From: Solanum dulcamara | Taxonomy: Eukaryota > Streptophyta > Magnoliopsida > Solanales > Solanaceae | DNA length: 64,000 bases | Direction: 5' to 3' | NCBI RefSeq assembly: GCF_947179165.1 | Contig: NC_077242.1 | Coordinates: 36,329,097 to 36,393,096, forward strand | Shown here: positions 14,290-25,873 of the stretch, in pieces | How the letters are laid out: every line of letters begins with the position of its first letter | How positions within the stretch are numbered: the stretch's first letter is position 1 | Notes under the pieces: generated by a model | Databases searched by the model: none | The model's input: the letters and a program-made list of their open reading frames with translations, nothing else | Told to the model about the DNA's origin: nothing | Program-made: the position numbers and the translations under genes

Positions 14290-17200
14290 TTCTTCCACCT
14301 TCTCACGGACAAAGTGATACTGAACTCGTATGTGTTTTGTCATTGAATGAAATGTCAGATTCTTTGCAAGATGCAAAGCGTTCTAATTTTCACCAAGCAT
14401 AGCAACCTTCTCTTGTTTGTGTCCGAGCCCCTCCAGTAACATTTGCATCCATATTGCCTCTTTGCTAGCTTGTGTAGCTGCTACATATTCTACTTCCGTC
14501 GTAGATGTAGCAACGATAGATTGCAGTTTTGAAACCAGCTTACAGCTCCTCTAGCAAGAGTAAACACATAACCTGTGGTGGACTTACTTTTATCAAGATC
14601 ACCTGCATAATTTGAATCAACATAACATTTAACAGTAAAGTCTGATCCTCCATAACACATTGCAACATCTGCGGTACCCTTGATATATCTCAGGATCCTC
14701 TTAACAGTATTCCAATGCTCTCTACCAGGATTAACCATGTATCGACTAACCACTCTCACTGCTTGTGCAATGTCAGGTCTTGTACATACCATGACGAACA
14801 TTAAACTTTCCACTGCTGATGCATATGGTACTCGAGACATCTCCATCCTCTCTACTTCATAGCTAGGACCCATACTTGAGGATAACTTGAAATTAATAGG
14901 AAGTGGGGTAGAAATTGACTTACAGTCTTGCATCTTGAAGCGTCTCAAGATTTTCTTCAAATAGTTCTTTTAAGAAAGCCAAATCTTCCTATTATTTCTG
15001 TCTCGGTGAATTTGCATCCCTAGAATCTTGTTTGCTGGTCCCAAGTCCTTCATTTCAAACTCTCTAGCCAACTGTGCTTTTAAATTTGTGAGACGATCTT
15101 TATTAGGGCCTGCTACCAACATGTCATTAGCATACAATAGCAAAATAACAAAATCGTCATCACCAAATCTCTTGTAATAAACATAAGGATCTGAACTATG
15201 TCTGTTGTATCCAAGGCCTATAATGAAGGAATCAAATCTCTTATACCAACACATCGGCGCCTGTTTGAGACCATATAGAGATTTGTTCAATTTGTAAACC
15301 AAGTTCTCTTTTCCCTGTTCTTCAAAACCTTCTGGTTGGAGCATGTAAATTTCTTCTTCAAGCTCTCCATGAAGAAATGCAGTTTTGACATCTAACTGCT
15401 CCAAGTACAAGTCAAATGTAACACACATCGCTAGGACCACTCAAATTGTTGTGAGTCGAACTACCGGAGAAAATATCTCATTGAAGTCTATACCTTTTTT
15501 CTGAGCGAATTCTTTTACCACTAATCTTGCACGATACTTCTCCACTTGATCATTACCATTGCGTTTGATCTTGTAGACCCATTTGTTTCCAATGACCTTT
15601 CTTTCTTGTGGTAATTGAACAGGATCCCATATTTTATTTTTATGAAGAGCTTTAATTTCTTCTTGCATTGCTGCCATCTACATAGATGATTCTTGCCCTT
15701 TTATAGCCTTGTGAAATGTTGAAGGCTCTCCATCTTCTGTTAATAGACAGTATGCAACATTGCCCTCCATAAAATAATTTGAGTGCCAAGCTGGTTCTCT
15801 TCTCTCCCTAGTTGACCATCGAACTTGTGGAGTTTCGATCTTAGCGCTCTTGTTCTTCGTGCTCTGATGCTGCTTCATAAGAAACTGGAACTTCTTTTAT
15901 TTCTTCAACTTCAACTGTAGTAGTCTCTAATTTTTCTTTTGAAGTGCTATCTTCTTTTGCTTGTATCTTGATTTTAATAAACACAACATCCCCGCTGATT
16001 ACCACCTTGCGGGTAGTGGGATCCCACAAGAGATACCCCTTGTTTCCATCGGCATACCCTAAGAAAATGCATTCCCTAAATTTCGGATCCAACTGTGATT
16101 TTTTTTGGGTGTTGTACATAACCTAAGCAGGACTTCCGAATATATGTAAGCGAGAATAATCAGATGGTTTTCCTATCCACATCTCTATTGGTGTTTTCAG
16201 ATCAATTGCGGTTGATGGTGACCGATTGATCACATAGTAGGTGGTTTTGACTGCTTCTGCCCAGAATAGTTTTTCCAACCCTGCAGTTGCCAACATAGCT
16301 CTTGTCCATTCCAACAAGATTCTGTTCATCCTCTTTTCTACTCCATTTTATTGTAGAGTATATGCCACCATGAACTGCCTTTTAATACCTTCTTATTTAC
16401 AGAAATTATCAAATTCATCACTAGTATATTCTCCTCCATTATCTATCCTCAAACACTTGATCTTTTTCTCAGATTCACGTTCCACTCGTGCTTTGAATTC
16501 TTTGAAAATTGGAAAAATATCTACCTTTGTCTTGATTGAATACACCTAGCTTCTCCTAGAGTAATTGTCGATAAATGACATGAAATATTTTGCTCCTCCT
16601 AGGGACTTCACTGGTGCTTGCCAGACATCAGAGTGGACCAGATCTAATATTTCCTTGCTTTTAGCAGAGGAACTACTAAACTTCAGTCTATTTTGCTTAT
16701 TGGTAACACAATGCTCACAAAAGGGTAGTGAAACCTTTTTGAGCCCTAGAAGAAGCTTTTGCTCGTGAAGAATCTTCAAACCTCATTCCGACATATGACC
16801 AAGTTTACGATGCCATATCATCATTGATTCTTCAAATGAACTTGCTGACGCGGTTGATGCTTCTCCTTCTTGGTGTATTTCACCTTTAAGCACATATAGA
16901 TTTGCAGTAAGTTTTTCTGCTTTCATCACTACAAGCGCTCTTTTGAATATTTTCATGACTCCACCATGAGTCTTATATGAACATCCATTATCATCTAATT
17001 TTTCCAAAGACAATAGATTCTTTCTCAAGTCTTTTACATGTCGTACCTCCTGGATGGTGCGTATCATGCCATCATATATTTTTATTTTAATGGACCCAAT
17101 ACCAATAACATCCAAAGCATGATCGTCTTCTATTAACACAGACCCTCCTGATATAGGATTATATTGATGGAACCATTCTCTTCGGGAAGTCATGTGCCAT

Positions 17201-18090
17201 GTTGCTCTTGTGTCCATGATACAGACATCAGTGAAATGTTTTTTGCCTTCATTATTTGATATTGATTCACTAAATAAAATATCGCCATCATCCGAGGTAC
17301 TTGCAACATTCCCTTGAGCATTTGATAGCTCAGGGTGTTCACTCTTCTTCTTGAATCGACGATCTTTCTTGAAGTGCCCTTTCTTGCCACAGTTGTAACA
17401 CTTGATATTCTTCTTACTTATTAATTGACATTTACCATGATTGTGACTCTCACTAGGGCCACATTTCGTTGGTCTTCCTCTCACCATCATCAAAGCTTCA
17501 GCTTGCTGCGAACTTGCTTGTCTGTCTTCCTTATTTTTGCGCCGATTTTTTTCTTCTAAGACAGCGACTGTAATTTCATCAAAAACTAGACTGTCTATAT
17601 TGTTCGTCAGGTTGATGATGAGTTGATCATACGAGTCAGGCAGACTTTGAAGTAGAAGCTCCGCACATTCAGTCCCCTCTATTTTGTAACCCATTGTTGT
17701 AAGTTACGAAAATAGAGTATTCAAAGTATTGGTGTGTTCAGTAACCGACATTGACTCTGCCATTCGAAGAGTATACAATCTTCTTTTTAAGAAAATCTTA
17801 TTATGCAAAGACTTGGCCTCATACAATCCCGTAAGAGTATCTCATATTTTCTTCGCCGTCCGTTTTTCAGCCACACTAGACAACACTTGATCAGCTAGTG
17901 CCAAGTGTAGATCAACAACTGCATTGCTGTCTATGTCGTTCCACTTGCTATCATTAGTGAAGTCTGTGGGCCTGCCTTCAATTGCAGCTAAGCAATTGTC
18001 CTTTCTCAATATCGCTTTTATTTTCATTTTTCACAATGAGAAATTAGTGTCATTGAGTTTTTCAACATCAAACTTTGTTGTACTAGACAT
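14290..18090 (-). pseudogene. Copia gag-pol polyprotein remnant
   Basis: Gag starts at the ATG at 18088-18090 (MSSTTKFDVEKLNDTNFSL). The zinc knuckle CYNCGKKGHFKKD has lost its last Cys (near 17360). The protease box reads DTRATWHM instead of D-S-G, and pre-integrase (WHRKLGHMSE) ends in a stop. Integrase keeps VHSDVW and RIDNGGEYTSDEF, but the Glu expected in NGVAERMNR reads Lys (NGVEKRMNR). The reverse transcriptase box reads YANDML, so the first catalytic Asp is Asn (15126-15128). RNase H is frameshifted near 14520. Several stops replace Trp, Gln or Arg codons. The element therefore cannot encode active protease, integrase or reverse transcriptase, although domain order and length are normal. 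Confidence 0.92.
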
Positions 18091-18265
18091 TGTTATTTTC
18101 TTCACACCTTTCTAGATCATTTCCAAATATTTTTGCGAACAATCATGACAAAATGTACCGTCATTAAAATTTACTATTCACGTGAATATTACTTTTCACT
18201 GAATTTTACTATTCATGAAAAATTACTATTCACAGATAGTACCTTCACATAAAATAGACAGAATA

Positions 18266-18284
18266 ACCAAGGGCTTTGATACCA
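18266..18284 (-). promoter_or_regulatory. Primer binding site for initiator tRNA-Met
   Basis: Immediately inside the 5' LTR the minus strand reads GTGGTATCAAAGCC. This matches the tRNA-iMet 3'-end complement TGGTATCAGAGC with one change and is where minus-strand DNA synthesis would be primed. Confidence 0.85.
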
Positions 18285-18285
18285 C

Positions 18286-18773
18286 TGTTGGGGGGAGGAA
18301 GCACCACAACTAAAGTTTGATATGATAATAAATAGTAAAAATAAATTGGATACGAGAATTTTACGTGGAAATCCCTCAAACAGATAGAGGGGAAAAACCA
18401 CGAGGTAGAAGGATTTTACTATGATAATATGAGAGTACACTGCTCTCAAATACAAGGAGAAAACAATAATTAATACTTTCTCTTGTAAAAGGAACAACTA
18501 CTAAAGAGGACACTCAAGAATGCAATATTTACCTTTGTGTATAACTCTCTTTGTATTCTTGCTCTCACTTTTCTGAATGGAATAAATGAGGGCACGAGGC
18601 CTTCTATTTATAGGAGGATGAAAACGCGTAGAAAATTTACGCGTTAATTTTCTACGCGTTTTGTCAAAGTTCTACGCGTAATTTCTGTCAACTTTTGCTT
18701 CTGTAAACTTTTGTTTTTTCAAAAGTTGTTGTATTTTTCTTTCTTTTTGCTTTATACTTTTTGACTTCTTGCA
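18286..18773 (-). repeat. Copia 5' LTR (right copy)
   Basis: A 488-bp LTR that starts TGCA on the minus strand and ends CAACA. The TATA box corresponds to 18604-18612. Four ACGCGT hexamers lie upstream of it at 18624, 18639, 18654 and 18674, within about 15-70 bp of the TATA box. Confidence 0.93.
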
Positions 18774-18815
18774 ATTATCTCTAAAATTTATTTTTTATGC
18801 TATCTAAATTTTGAA

Positions 18816-18950
18816 GGGGAGACTCGAAGTAACTGGTAAAATTATTGCCATGTGACCAGAAAGTCACGGATTTAAGCCTTGGAAACAGCTTCTGGCAGAA
18901 ATGCAAGGTATCCTGTGCATAGCGGAAGCTTTAGTGCACTGGACTGCCCT
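18816..18950 (+). mobile_element. Au-type SINE with target duplication
   Basis: The 135-bp sequence has a tRNA-like head (an A-box-like stretch near 18822-18836 and a degenerate B box in GTCACGGATTTAAGCC) followed by GGAAACAGCTTCTGGCAGAAATGCAAGG and ATAGCGGAAGCTTTAGTGCA, split here only by position; this is characteristic of the Au SINE family. It is flanked by an imperfect 20-bp duplication (18796-18815 and 18951-18970, 18 of 20 identical). Compared with the Au consensus as I recall it, a middle segment of about 35 bp is missing. Au SINEs are mobilised by LINE machinery and are widespread in Solanaceae. The degenerate B box suggests it is no longer transcribed. Confidence 0.85.
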
Positions 18951-18970
18951 TATGTTATCTGAATTTTGAA

Positions 18971-20889
18971 ACTCATTTGATTCTTTAATTTTTGTGGGTC
19001 TGTTCCTTCTGTTGTCACTGTGATAACGACTTCAGATACCTTATATCTCTTTTCTCCATTTGTGGAGGGTTTTTTCTAATTATCTATATCAATAATATAC
19101 AAGCAAAGAGTTGCACCAGTTAGTTGTGAAGTCAGTTCCTTTTTTCCCGGCTAAAATCCTTCTTCTTCTTTTTATGATGCAACCTCTAGGAGATTCAATT
19201 GGCAACAAAGTCATGGGTACATGAAACTGGCTTATAATTTTCCTCTATTTTTCTTATTCTTAACCCTTATAATTTACAACCATCGAATGTATAGTCTTTT
19301 GGGGTGCACAATTTTACGCTCGGAACTGTAAAGGAAAAATATGCGATGACTCTTTCCAGCAATGACCAAACAAAGATACTTTATCTTTCCTTCTTCATCT
19401 TTTATCATTATTATTTTGCTTTACATGTTGTTTTTTTGTCTCAAAATATTTTTTTTTTAGTTGAAGATAGAGATGAGCCATGAAAAAAAAGCCTGAAACA
19501 TATCCTTTTTTTTGTTTCGAGCATTAATTTTGTATGTTTCTAGCGGTGTATTTCAACTGGCTTAAAATAATATTGCTTTTGAAGACTTAATCTTATTTCT
19601 TCTGTATAATCTTTTGTGGAATATGCTCAGGTCCTTAAAATTTATGGATCCTGACACATGTTTGCTTTAACTCATGTCAGATGTTTCAGGGTTATTTTAA
19701 ATAGTGAACAACTCTTCAAATAAAATATGGTGATGTGAGAAGAAAACTTGGATTACCATCTCTTACGTTGCTGCCAAAGCACACTTATTCACGGAACATT
19801 TTCAATCTATTACTCTGGATTTTGTACTTTTCTCACCGTCTAAATCAGTAAGTTTATTCCACCAGATTTTTTTTATTTCTTGTGATGTGTGTTTTTCTTT
19901 TTCTCAATCTAATAGCTTTACTTTTAGTAAGTCCACATATTGTGTTATGTTGTGGTCATGATTTGGTGTATAGAGTTTGAGTTTATACACAAAATATTAA
20001 ATCATTAGTTCTTATAAGTTAAAAGTTATAGTTCATAATCGTAGATGAAAATTTAGACAAATCATCAAAAAGATTGTAGTATGAGATTAAATGTAATTTA
20101 TCTTGATTATGAGAATGATATAGTTCTAACTTCTAGTGCTAGTGCATTTTGTATGTATTGAACGACACCGAATAGAGATAGATGTTTTAGACTGACTAAT
20201 AGAAACATGTTCTTTAAATTATTAAATGTACTTATATTCTCAATCTTGATATAACGATTATGAGTTGTATATATTAACTGTTGTTTTGCTTATTAAAAGG
20301 TAAGATTTTGAGATAGGTCAATATGACTGGTAGATTGGATGATGATAATATATATTGGTGAAATAATTAGTTAGTTGATGGAATCCATGTCTCAACATAG
20401 AGATTGATGAAACACCTTTTTATGAAAAGCTTATAAGTTTTTATGTGCAAATCCGGCCGGTAGATTTATGAATCTACATATGAAATAAGTTTAGTATTGC
20501 TCTAAAGGAAATAAATCATTGAATTAAATTCTTCAGTTTTTTAATTTATTGATTAATATATGTAATCTTAATATGGGGAGTTACATAATTGTTTAATGGA
20601 GAATTTCGAAATGTAAATAGAGGAGTGCAATTATGAATTTCTAGTGGAATGATTTATAATTTATTATGGTAAGATAATTCAAATTACTTTTTGGAATTAT
20701 TTCCATAATAAGAAGGCTTAGTAATTAATTTTGTGGTTCCTACAGTACTCATATTAAACTAGAACTCAGAACCCTATTTTCTAGAAGGAAAGGAGAACCA
20801 CACTTCTTGGTCTAGAAAAGAAAACATACAAATGTTTTATTTTCACCTTTGGACTGGGAAAAGAACCTTATAAAGTAGGGGTTTTTCCT
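18971..20889. other. AT-rich intergenic stretch, nothing recognised
   Basis: About 1.9 kb without a supportable exon, LTR terminus or RNA gene. The sequence is AT-rich, with only short spurious reading frames. It ends where a truncated gypsy element begins. Confidence 0.5.
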
Positions 20890-20929
20890 AACCTAGAAAA
20901 TTAATCAGTTTTATATACAATACTTGCCC

Positions 20930-22399
20930 ACCTAAGTATTGGATCCCCCCACACTTCCTCAACATTGAGACATGGAATATCGGATGAACCATAGCCATTT
21001 CCAATGAAAATTCCAACTCATAAGCAACCTTGCCAACCCGTCTCAAGATCTTATAAGGCCCTACATACCTAGGGCTCAACTTTCCCTTTTTGGAAAACCG
21101 AACCACACCTTTCATGGGTGAAACTTTCAAGTATACCCAATCATCCACACTAAATTCAAGATCCCTTCTCCTAGTATCGAAATAGGACTTTTGGTGACTT
21201 TGGGCCATCTTCAACCTTTCTCTAATGATCCTCACCTTCTACAAAGATTCAAATACCAAGTAGGGACACAACAAGGCCATCTCACCCACTTCAAACCACC
21301 CAATCGGAGACCTACACCATCTCCCATACAAGGCCTCAAATGGTGCCATCTCTATGCTTGAGTGGTAGCTATTGTTGTAAGCGAACTCAATAAGCGGTAT
21401 ATGGTCATCCCAAATTCCCTTGAATTCCAACACACAAGCCCTGAACATGTTCTCTAGTGTTTGAATTGTCCACTCGGCTTACCCATCGGTTTGAGGATGG
21501 AATATGATACTTAGATTCACTTTAGTACTAAGGCTTCTTTGAAATAATTTCCAAAAATGAGAAGTGAATTGGGTACCATGATCCGAAATAATTGACAATG
21601 GCACACCATGCAGCCTTACCAACTCCCGAATATACAACTTAGCATAGTCCTCGGCACTATAAGTAGTCTTGACCAGTTGAAAATCAGCCGACTTCTTCAT
21701 TCTATCAAAAACCACCCAAATTGAGTCATGATGTTTCCAAGTATGAGACAAACCTACTATAAAATCCATGTTCACATCCTCCTACTTCCAAGTGGGGATC
21801 TCAATGTCTTGGTCTAGGCCACCTGGTCTTTGGTGCTCGACCTTGATTTGTTGACAATTTGGGCATTCGACTACGAACTTTGGTATGTCTCTTTCTATAC
21901 CACCCCACCAATAAACCTCCTTTAAATCCCTATACATTTTGGTCGAACTGGGGTGAATAGAATATGAAGAATTATGAGCCTCTTTCAAGATCAAACTCCT
22001 TAGACTATCCACATCCGGAACACATAATCGGCCTTGGTAACGAAGTACCCCATCTCCCCCTTGGGAAAAGACTTCTACTTTCTTCTCTTTCACCAATTTC
22101 TTCAACTTCATCAATGAAGGATCAAGGCCTTGTGTTGACCTAACATCCACCACCAAAGATGATTCGGAACCATAGTTCACAAACATGCCACCATCATCGA
22201 AGCCACTCAACTTCACCCCCAATCTAGCCAACCGGTGAGCATTTCTTATCAACTCCCTCTTCCCTTCGTCAACACAGACCACACTACCCATATACACCCT
22301 ACTAAGCGTATTGGAAACAACATTACCCTTACCCGGATGATATTTCACACTCATGCCATAATCCTTGAGGAGTTCAATCCACCTCCTTTGCCTTAGGAT
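20930..22399 (-). pseudogene. Ty3/gypsy pol remnant, 3' part: RNase H end and integrase
   Basis: Minus-strand translation gives LRQRRWIELLKDYGMSVKYHPGKGNVVSNTLSR (end of RNase H; read in two pieces around W), then the HHCC zinc finger (HNSSYSIHPSSTKMYRDL...ECPNCQQ), then the integrase core with WVVFDRMKKSADF and SIISDHGTQF. The C-terminal region follows with SYFDTRRRDLEF and GPYKILRRVGKVAYEL, ending near HPIFHVSMLRK at about 20960. The usual chromodomain and 3' LTR are missing, so the 3' end is truncated. Stops occur, for example between 21782 and 21775 and near 21448. It belongs with the fragment at 25874-27704; a solo LTR separates the two. Confidence 0.88.
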
Positions 22400-23069
22400 G
22401 AGGTTGTCACGACCCAACCCCGTAGGCCGCAACTGGGGTCCGACCTAGACCCTCTCATGCGTATTTATCAACTACACTTAAGTTGAACCATGTGTGATGT
22501 GATACTATATACAAAAACCCCAATAGTTTAAAACTTTTCCATGTACATGTAGCCTCTTTCATTTGTATAATATCATGAAAGGGCACGCGATACGACAAGG
22601 CTGCTATAACAAAAACATTCACAACATATCGAATAGGCAACATCGAAACTAACTCACAAACAACCCACATATACATATGTCTACAGACCTCTAAGAATAA
22701 TAACAATAACATATGGCGGGACAAGACCCCCGCCGTACCCCTGAATGTACAAATATATACATTAAGTGACCAGCATCAAAATTTAGGCTCCAGAACAGTG
22801 AAGCACTTCCGACACAGCTGAGAGGAACTCCTATGCTGATGGATCTCCAGAATAAACATCTGTACCTGTAGGCATAAAACGCAGCCCCCCCCCCCCCCCC
22901 CCCGAGAAAAGGGGGGTCAGTACGATATATGTACTGAGTATGTAAAGCATAACACATCGTAACTGAGATCATAACTGAAATAGGGATGCAGGGGATAAGT
23001 ATAACAATTAACAAATTATTGTACCTGCACCTTAGGACACGTGATCCTATACACCATTATATACTGTGC

Positions 23070-23600
23070 CCGGCCCTCTAGTGAACTCGGTGTCATCATC
23101 ATTACTTCATAATCACATATCATCGTATCATAATGCATTTTATTTTATCATATCATCGTATACGGTATCATACCATCGTATACGATATCATCTTATCATG
23201 TATATCATCATATTATACCCGGTTCACTGCGGGGCTCAGGGTCACAATGTATTGCTTTAATCTCATATGCATGCCTACATAAAGTATCCGGCCCTTTAGT
23301 GAGGGACTCGGTGAATAGAGTGGTGTACATCTATAGCGTACCATCATAATATACATATATATCCGGCCCTCTAAGGAGAGACTCGGTGTTCCTTCCTTAT
23401 TTCACCACATATACTATCATATTACTGCCGGCTCGAGACTCGGTGAATAATCGTATCATCATAATATATAACATATATCACACCTCACGTACGGCATCGT
23501 CTCCTCGTGTATGGAACTATATACATCCGGCCCGGGACATGGTGAAAGAAGTAGTAACACTGTGCACGATAACATATCCCGGCCCATCATGGGACTCGAG
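23070..23600. repeat. Seven-unit dispersed array inside the solo LTR
   Basis: Units with the pattern CCGGCCC(n)ACTCGGTG start at about 23070, 23218, 23288, 23363, 23428, 23527 and 23579, separated by AT-rich spacers of uneven length with ATCATCGTATA-type repeats. Units 1, 3 and 4 are the best preserved and unit 2 is the most diverged. They look like an old tandem duplication of a CG-bearing motif with variable spacers. Confidence 0.75.
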
Positions 23601-25310
23601 GAAGGATGGGTTACAGTATGCACGAGTAGAGTAGTGAGAAACCATATGCAACTAAGTCATTATCTAAGACTCGATGAAACAGTCAAGTGAACCGTCACCT
23701 GAAGACTGGTGGAGTAATTATCCGAGGTATCCCTTTAGATGTCATTAGGGCTTACATCAGTTGGGGCCTCAAGAATCACAGACATGCATCAAAATAATGC
23801 CACATAATTTATGCAATCAGAAATATAGTCTATGCAATCAGAAACACAATTTATCTAGTCAAAGACTCAACTCATGCAATCAACGACATTTATCATTTCA
23901 GAGCCTCTAAAAAGAGGAGCTGGTACCTCTACTTTCTATTCATTATATAGTAGGCTCGAGAATAATAGTTTGACTACTTTCAGACTCTTAATGTTCAGGA
24001 GTGACTACAAGTTACGAGTTACACTCAGAGCTCGTAAATGGAATTACCTCTAAACCTATATCATATACCATTTCACTTAAAGTTAAGCCATTCCAAAGGA
24101 AAGAAGAAATAGGCTTTACATGTACTAGTTTTCATCACATAGAAGACTAAAAGGCAATGACTCAGCTATTGCAGAAGTTCTAATATCACGAAGTAAACAA
24201 GAGTCTCGACTCATACTCAGGGCTTTACGAATGGATTGAACCCCGAATATCATATACATATCATTTATAACTTATATCTAAGACATGCCAAAAGAAAAGA
24301 AGAATAGCTCTACATATTTATTTCAAAAACACACCAAAAGAAAACTTCACATACCTTGTATGGACTTCTCTTAATCACGTCCACATCGTTGTCCTCGAAA
24401 CCTATTTAACATGGAAGTAATGTAAGTATTAACAACCTTGGACTTTTCAACAACTTAGACTACCCACGAGTATTCATAACATTCATCCCTTCGCTCGCCT
24501 TCTCGACTAGTCCTTAACTAGTTAAGATGTTAACAAAAATCGGGCAGCACCTCCCCTATAATGTGCCCTATCCGAATTCCCAACCATGTCCTTAGAACCT
24601 GCAGCAAACCAAAAATTCAACCAGCAGCCCATACATATACATATTACGACAAAAATTACACAATATAAACCCCCAACAATTCACTCGAAACTAAGATACC
24701 AAAACTAGAGTTTTTAATCTTTCTTTCGCGAATTCTTTAATTGCAAAGCGGAGGGTCAGGTGGATGTAACCAAAAGCTTACACACCTCATTTAGAGAACT
24801 TTTAGGCCCTGCAACACGCCACAACACAACCAGCAGCAGCCCCTACGCGCACAACACCTTATTCCGATAACAACTTAACTATAGCGATTCTAAATTCGTT
24901 AATTTCAAATGCCAATCTTTTCAACCTTTTTCCCCAACTTCCAGCAGCCCCTAAGGTGTGTAATACACCCTAATTTAACATAATAAACTTTAAATTAGAG
25001 GGGAAGAACTTACCTTTCCCGAAATTGGCTAGAACTCGCCAAAATCGCGCCTCGGAACTTTTTTTCAGCGTGCTGTAACGTCGTGGCAGCTTGCTGTCCA
25101 TTTTTTGCTGCACCAAATCCTAATTTTGTACTACTAATACTTCCATATCATCGTAGTATATGCTAATTAATTAATTTATGGAATAAAAATGGGACTTACC
25201 TATTTTTCTCCCAAAGCCGTCGCAAGTTTCTCTCCTTAGCTTTAGGGTTTTTTTTTGTTCACGTTGCTGCTGAAAATCTTGATGAGCAAGCTGAAGTTTG
25301 AGATACATAT

Positions 25311-25515
25311 CACTTATATGGGTGGTCCCAAGGGGTGACACGTGTCAGCCCCTAAGGATGACACGTGTCAAGCCATGATTGGCCACCGTGTCATGCTGCC
25401 AATTAGGGGCTGCCACGTGGCAGCGGGGTCCACCTCACCCAAGCAGCTGCATCACCTACTTGACCCTAAGTAGGTGCATCACCTGCTTGCTTGAGGTGCT
25501 TCCACGTGTCGCTTC
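25311..25515 (-). promoter_or_regulatory. LTR promoter module: G-boxes and CACCTACTT stem-loops
   Basis: Within 200 bp there are four ACGT-core elements: GACACGTGTC at about 25338 and 25361, GCCACGTGGC at about 25409 and CCACGTGTCG at about 25502. Inverted pairs of CACCTACTT and AAGTAGGTG lie at about 25454-25482. A TATAAG-type motif lies just downstream on the minus strand. The same module, in the opposite strand, occurs in the solo LTR at 31353-33710, so it is a conserved U3 feature of this LTR family. Confidence 0.65.
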
Positions 25516-25873
25516 TCCATTGGTTGCCACGCGTCGTCTTTTTCCCTTCCTCGCGGGTTCGTAATCTCGTCTTACTTTAAGAGCTCATGTAATCCGCACT
25601 ACGTAAGCTTGGTATATCCTTAAGCAACTTAAGTGTATAAGACTCTTAACTTAGTGTCTTACGTAGGTAAATCGAGTCCTACGACTCATTTCTTAGCCTC
25701 CAACTCTTTCCGGATTCTTATGACTCTATCTCCAACCTCCCTTCTCGCGAGGTATCACAATCTTCTTTCCTTAGAGTTGTTTGATAGTGTCGTAGCTTAT
25801 CCGGCTCACATGATAGTGTCTAAGGAACTTAAGAAGACGTTCCGAGCTCAAGAGTGCGGGGTGTAATAGAGGT

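Larger units (their letters stand above)
13610..18773 (-). mobile_element. Complete but inactive Ty1/copia retrotransposon
   Basis: The 5164-bp element is bounded by LTRs at 13610-14096 and 18286-18773 and by a perfect 5-bp target duplication, attat, at 13605-13609 and 18774-18778. On the minus strand the order is LTR, tRNA-Met primer site, gag, protease, integrase, reverse transcriptase, RNase H, polypurine tract, LTR, which is the copia order. Both LTRs end CAACA. By eye they differ at roughly 5% of positions, suggesting a fairly recent insertion compared with the other elements here. The coding part is dead (see the pol entry). It resembles Tnt1/Tork-type elements; the lineage is inferred. 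Confidence 0.93.
22405..25868 (-). repeat. Solo LTR (3.46 kb) inside the gypsy element
   Basis: On the plus strand it begins TGTCACGACCC and ends GGGGTGTAATA. Read on the minus strand it starts TATTACACCCCG (TG mutated to TA) and ends GGGTCGTGACA, the typical ends of a large solanaceous gypsy LTR. The 5-bp target duplication gaggt is perfect (22400-22404 and 25869-25873), and the gypsy coding frame resumes across the insertion. No internal domain is present, so this is a solo LTR left by LTR-LTR recombination. It contains a 19-nt C run (22885-22903), a dispersed repeat array (23070-23600) and a G-box cluster upstream of a TATA-like motif (minus strand, near 25315). Confidence 0.9.

Noticed and set aside
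18816..18880. A tRNA gene suggested by A- and B-box-like motifs
   Set aside because: It does not fold as a full cloverleaf, and the downstream sequence is Au SINE body with a flanking duplication.
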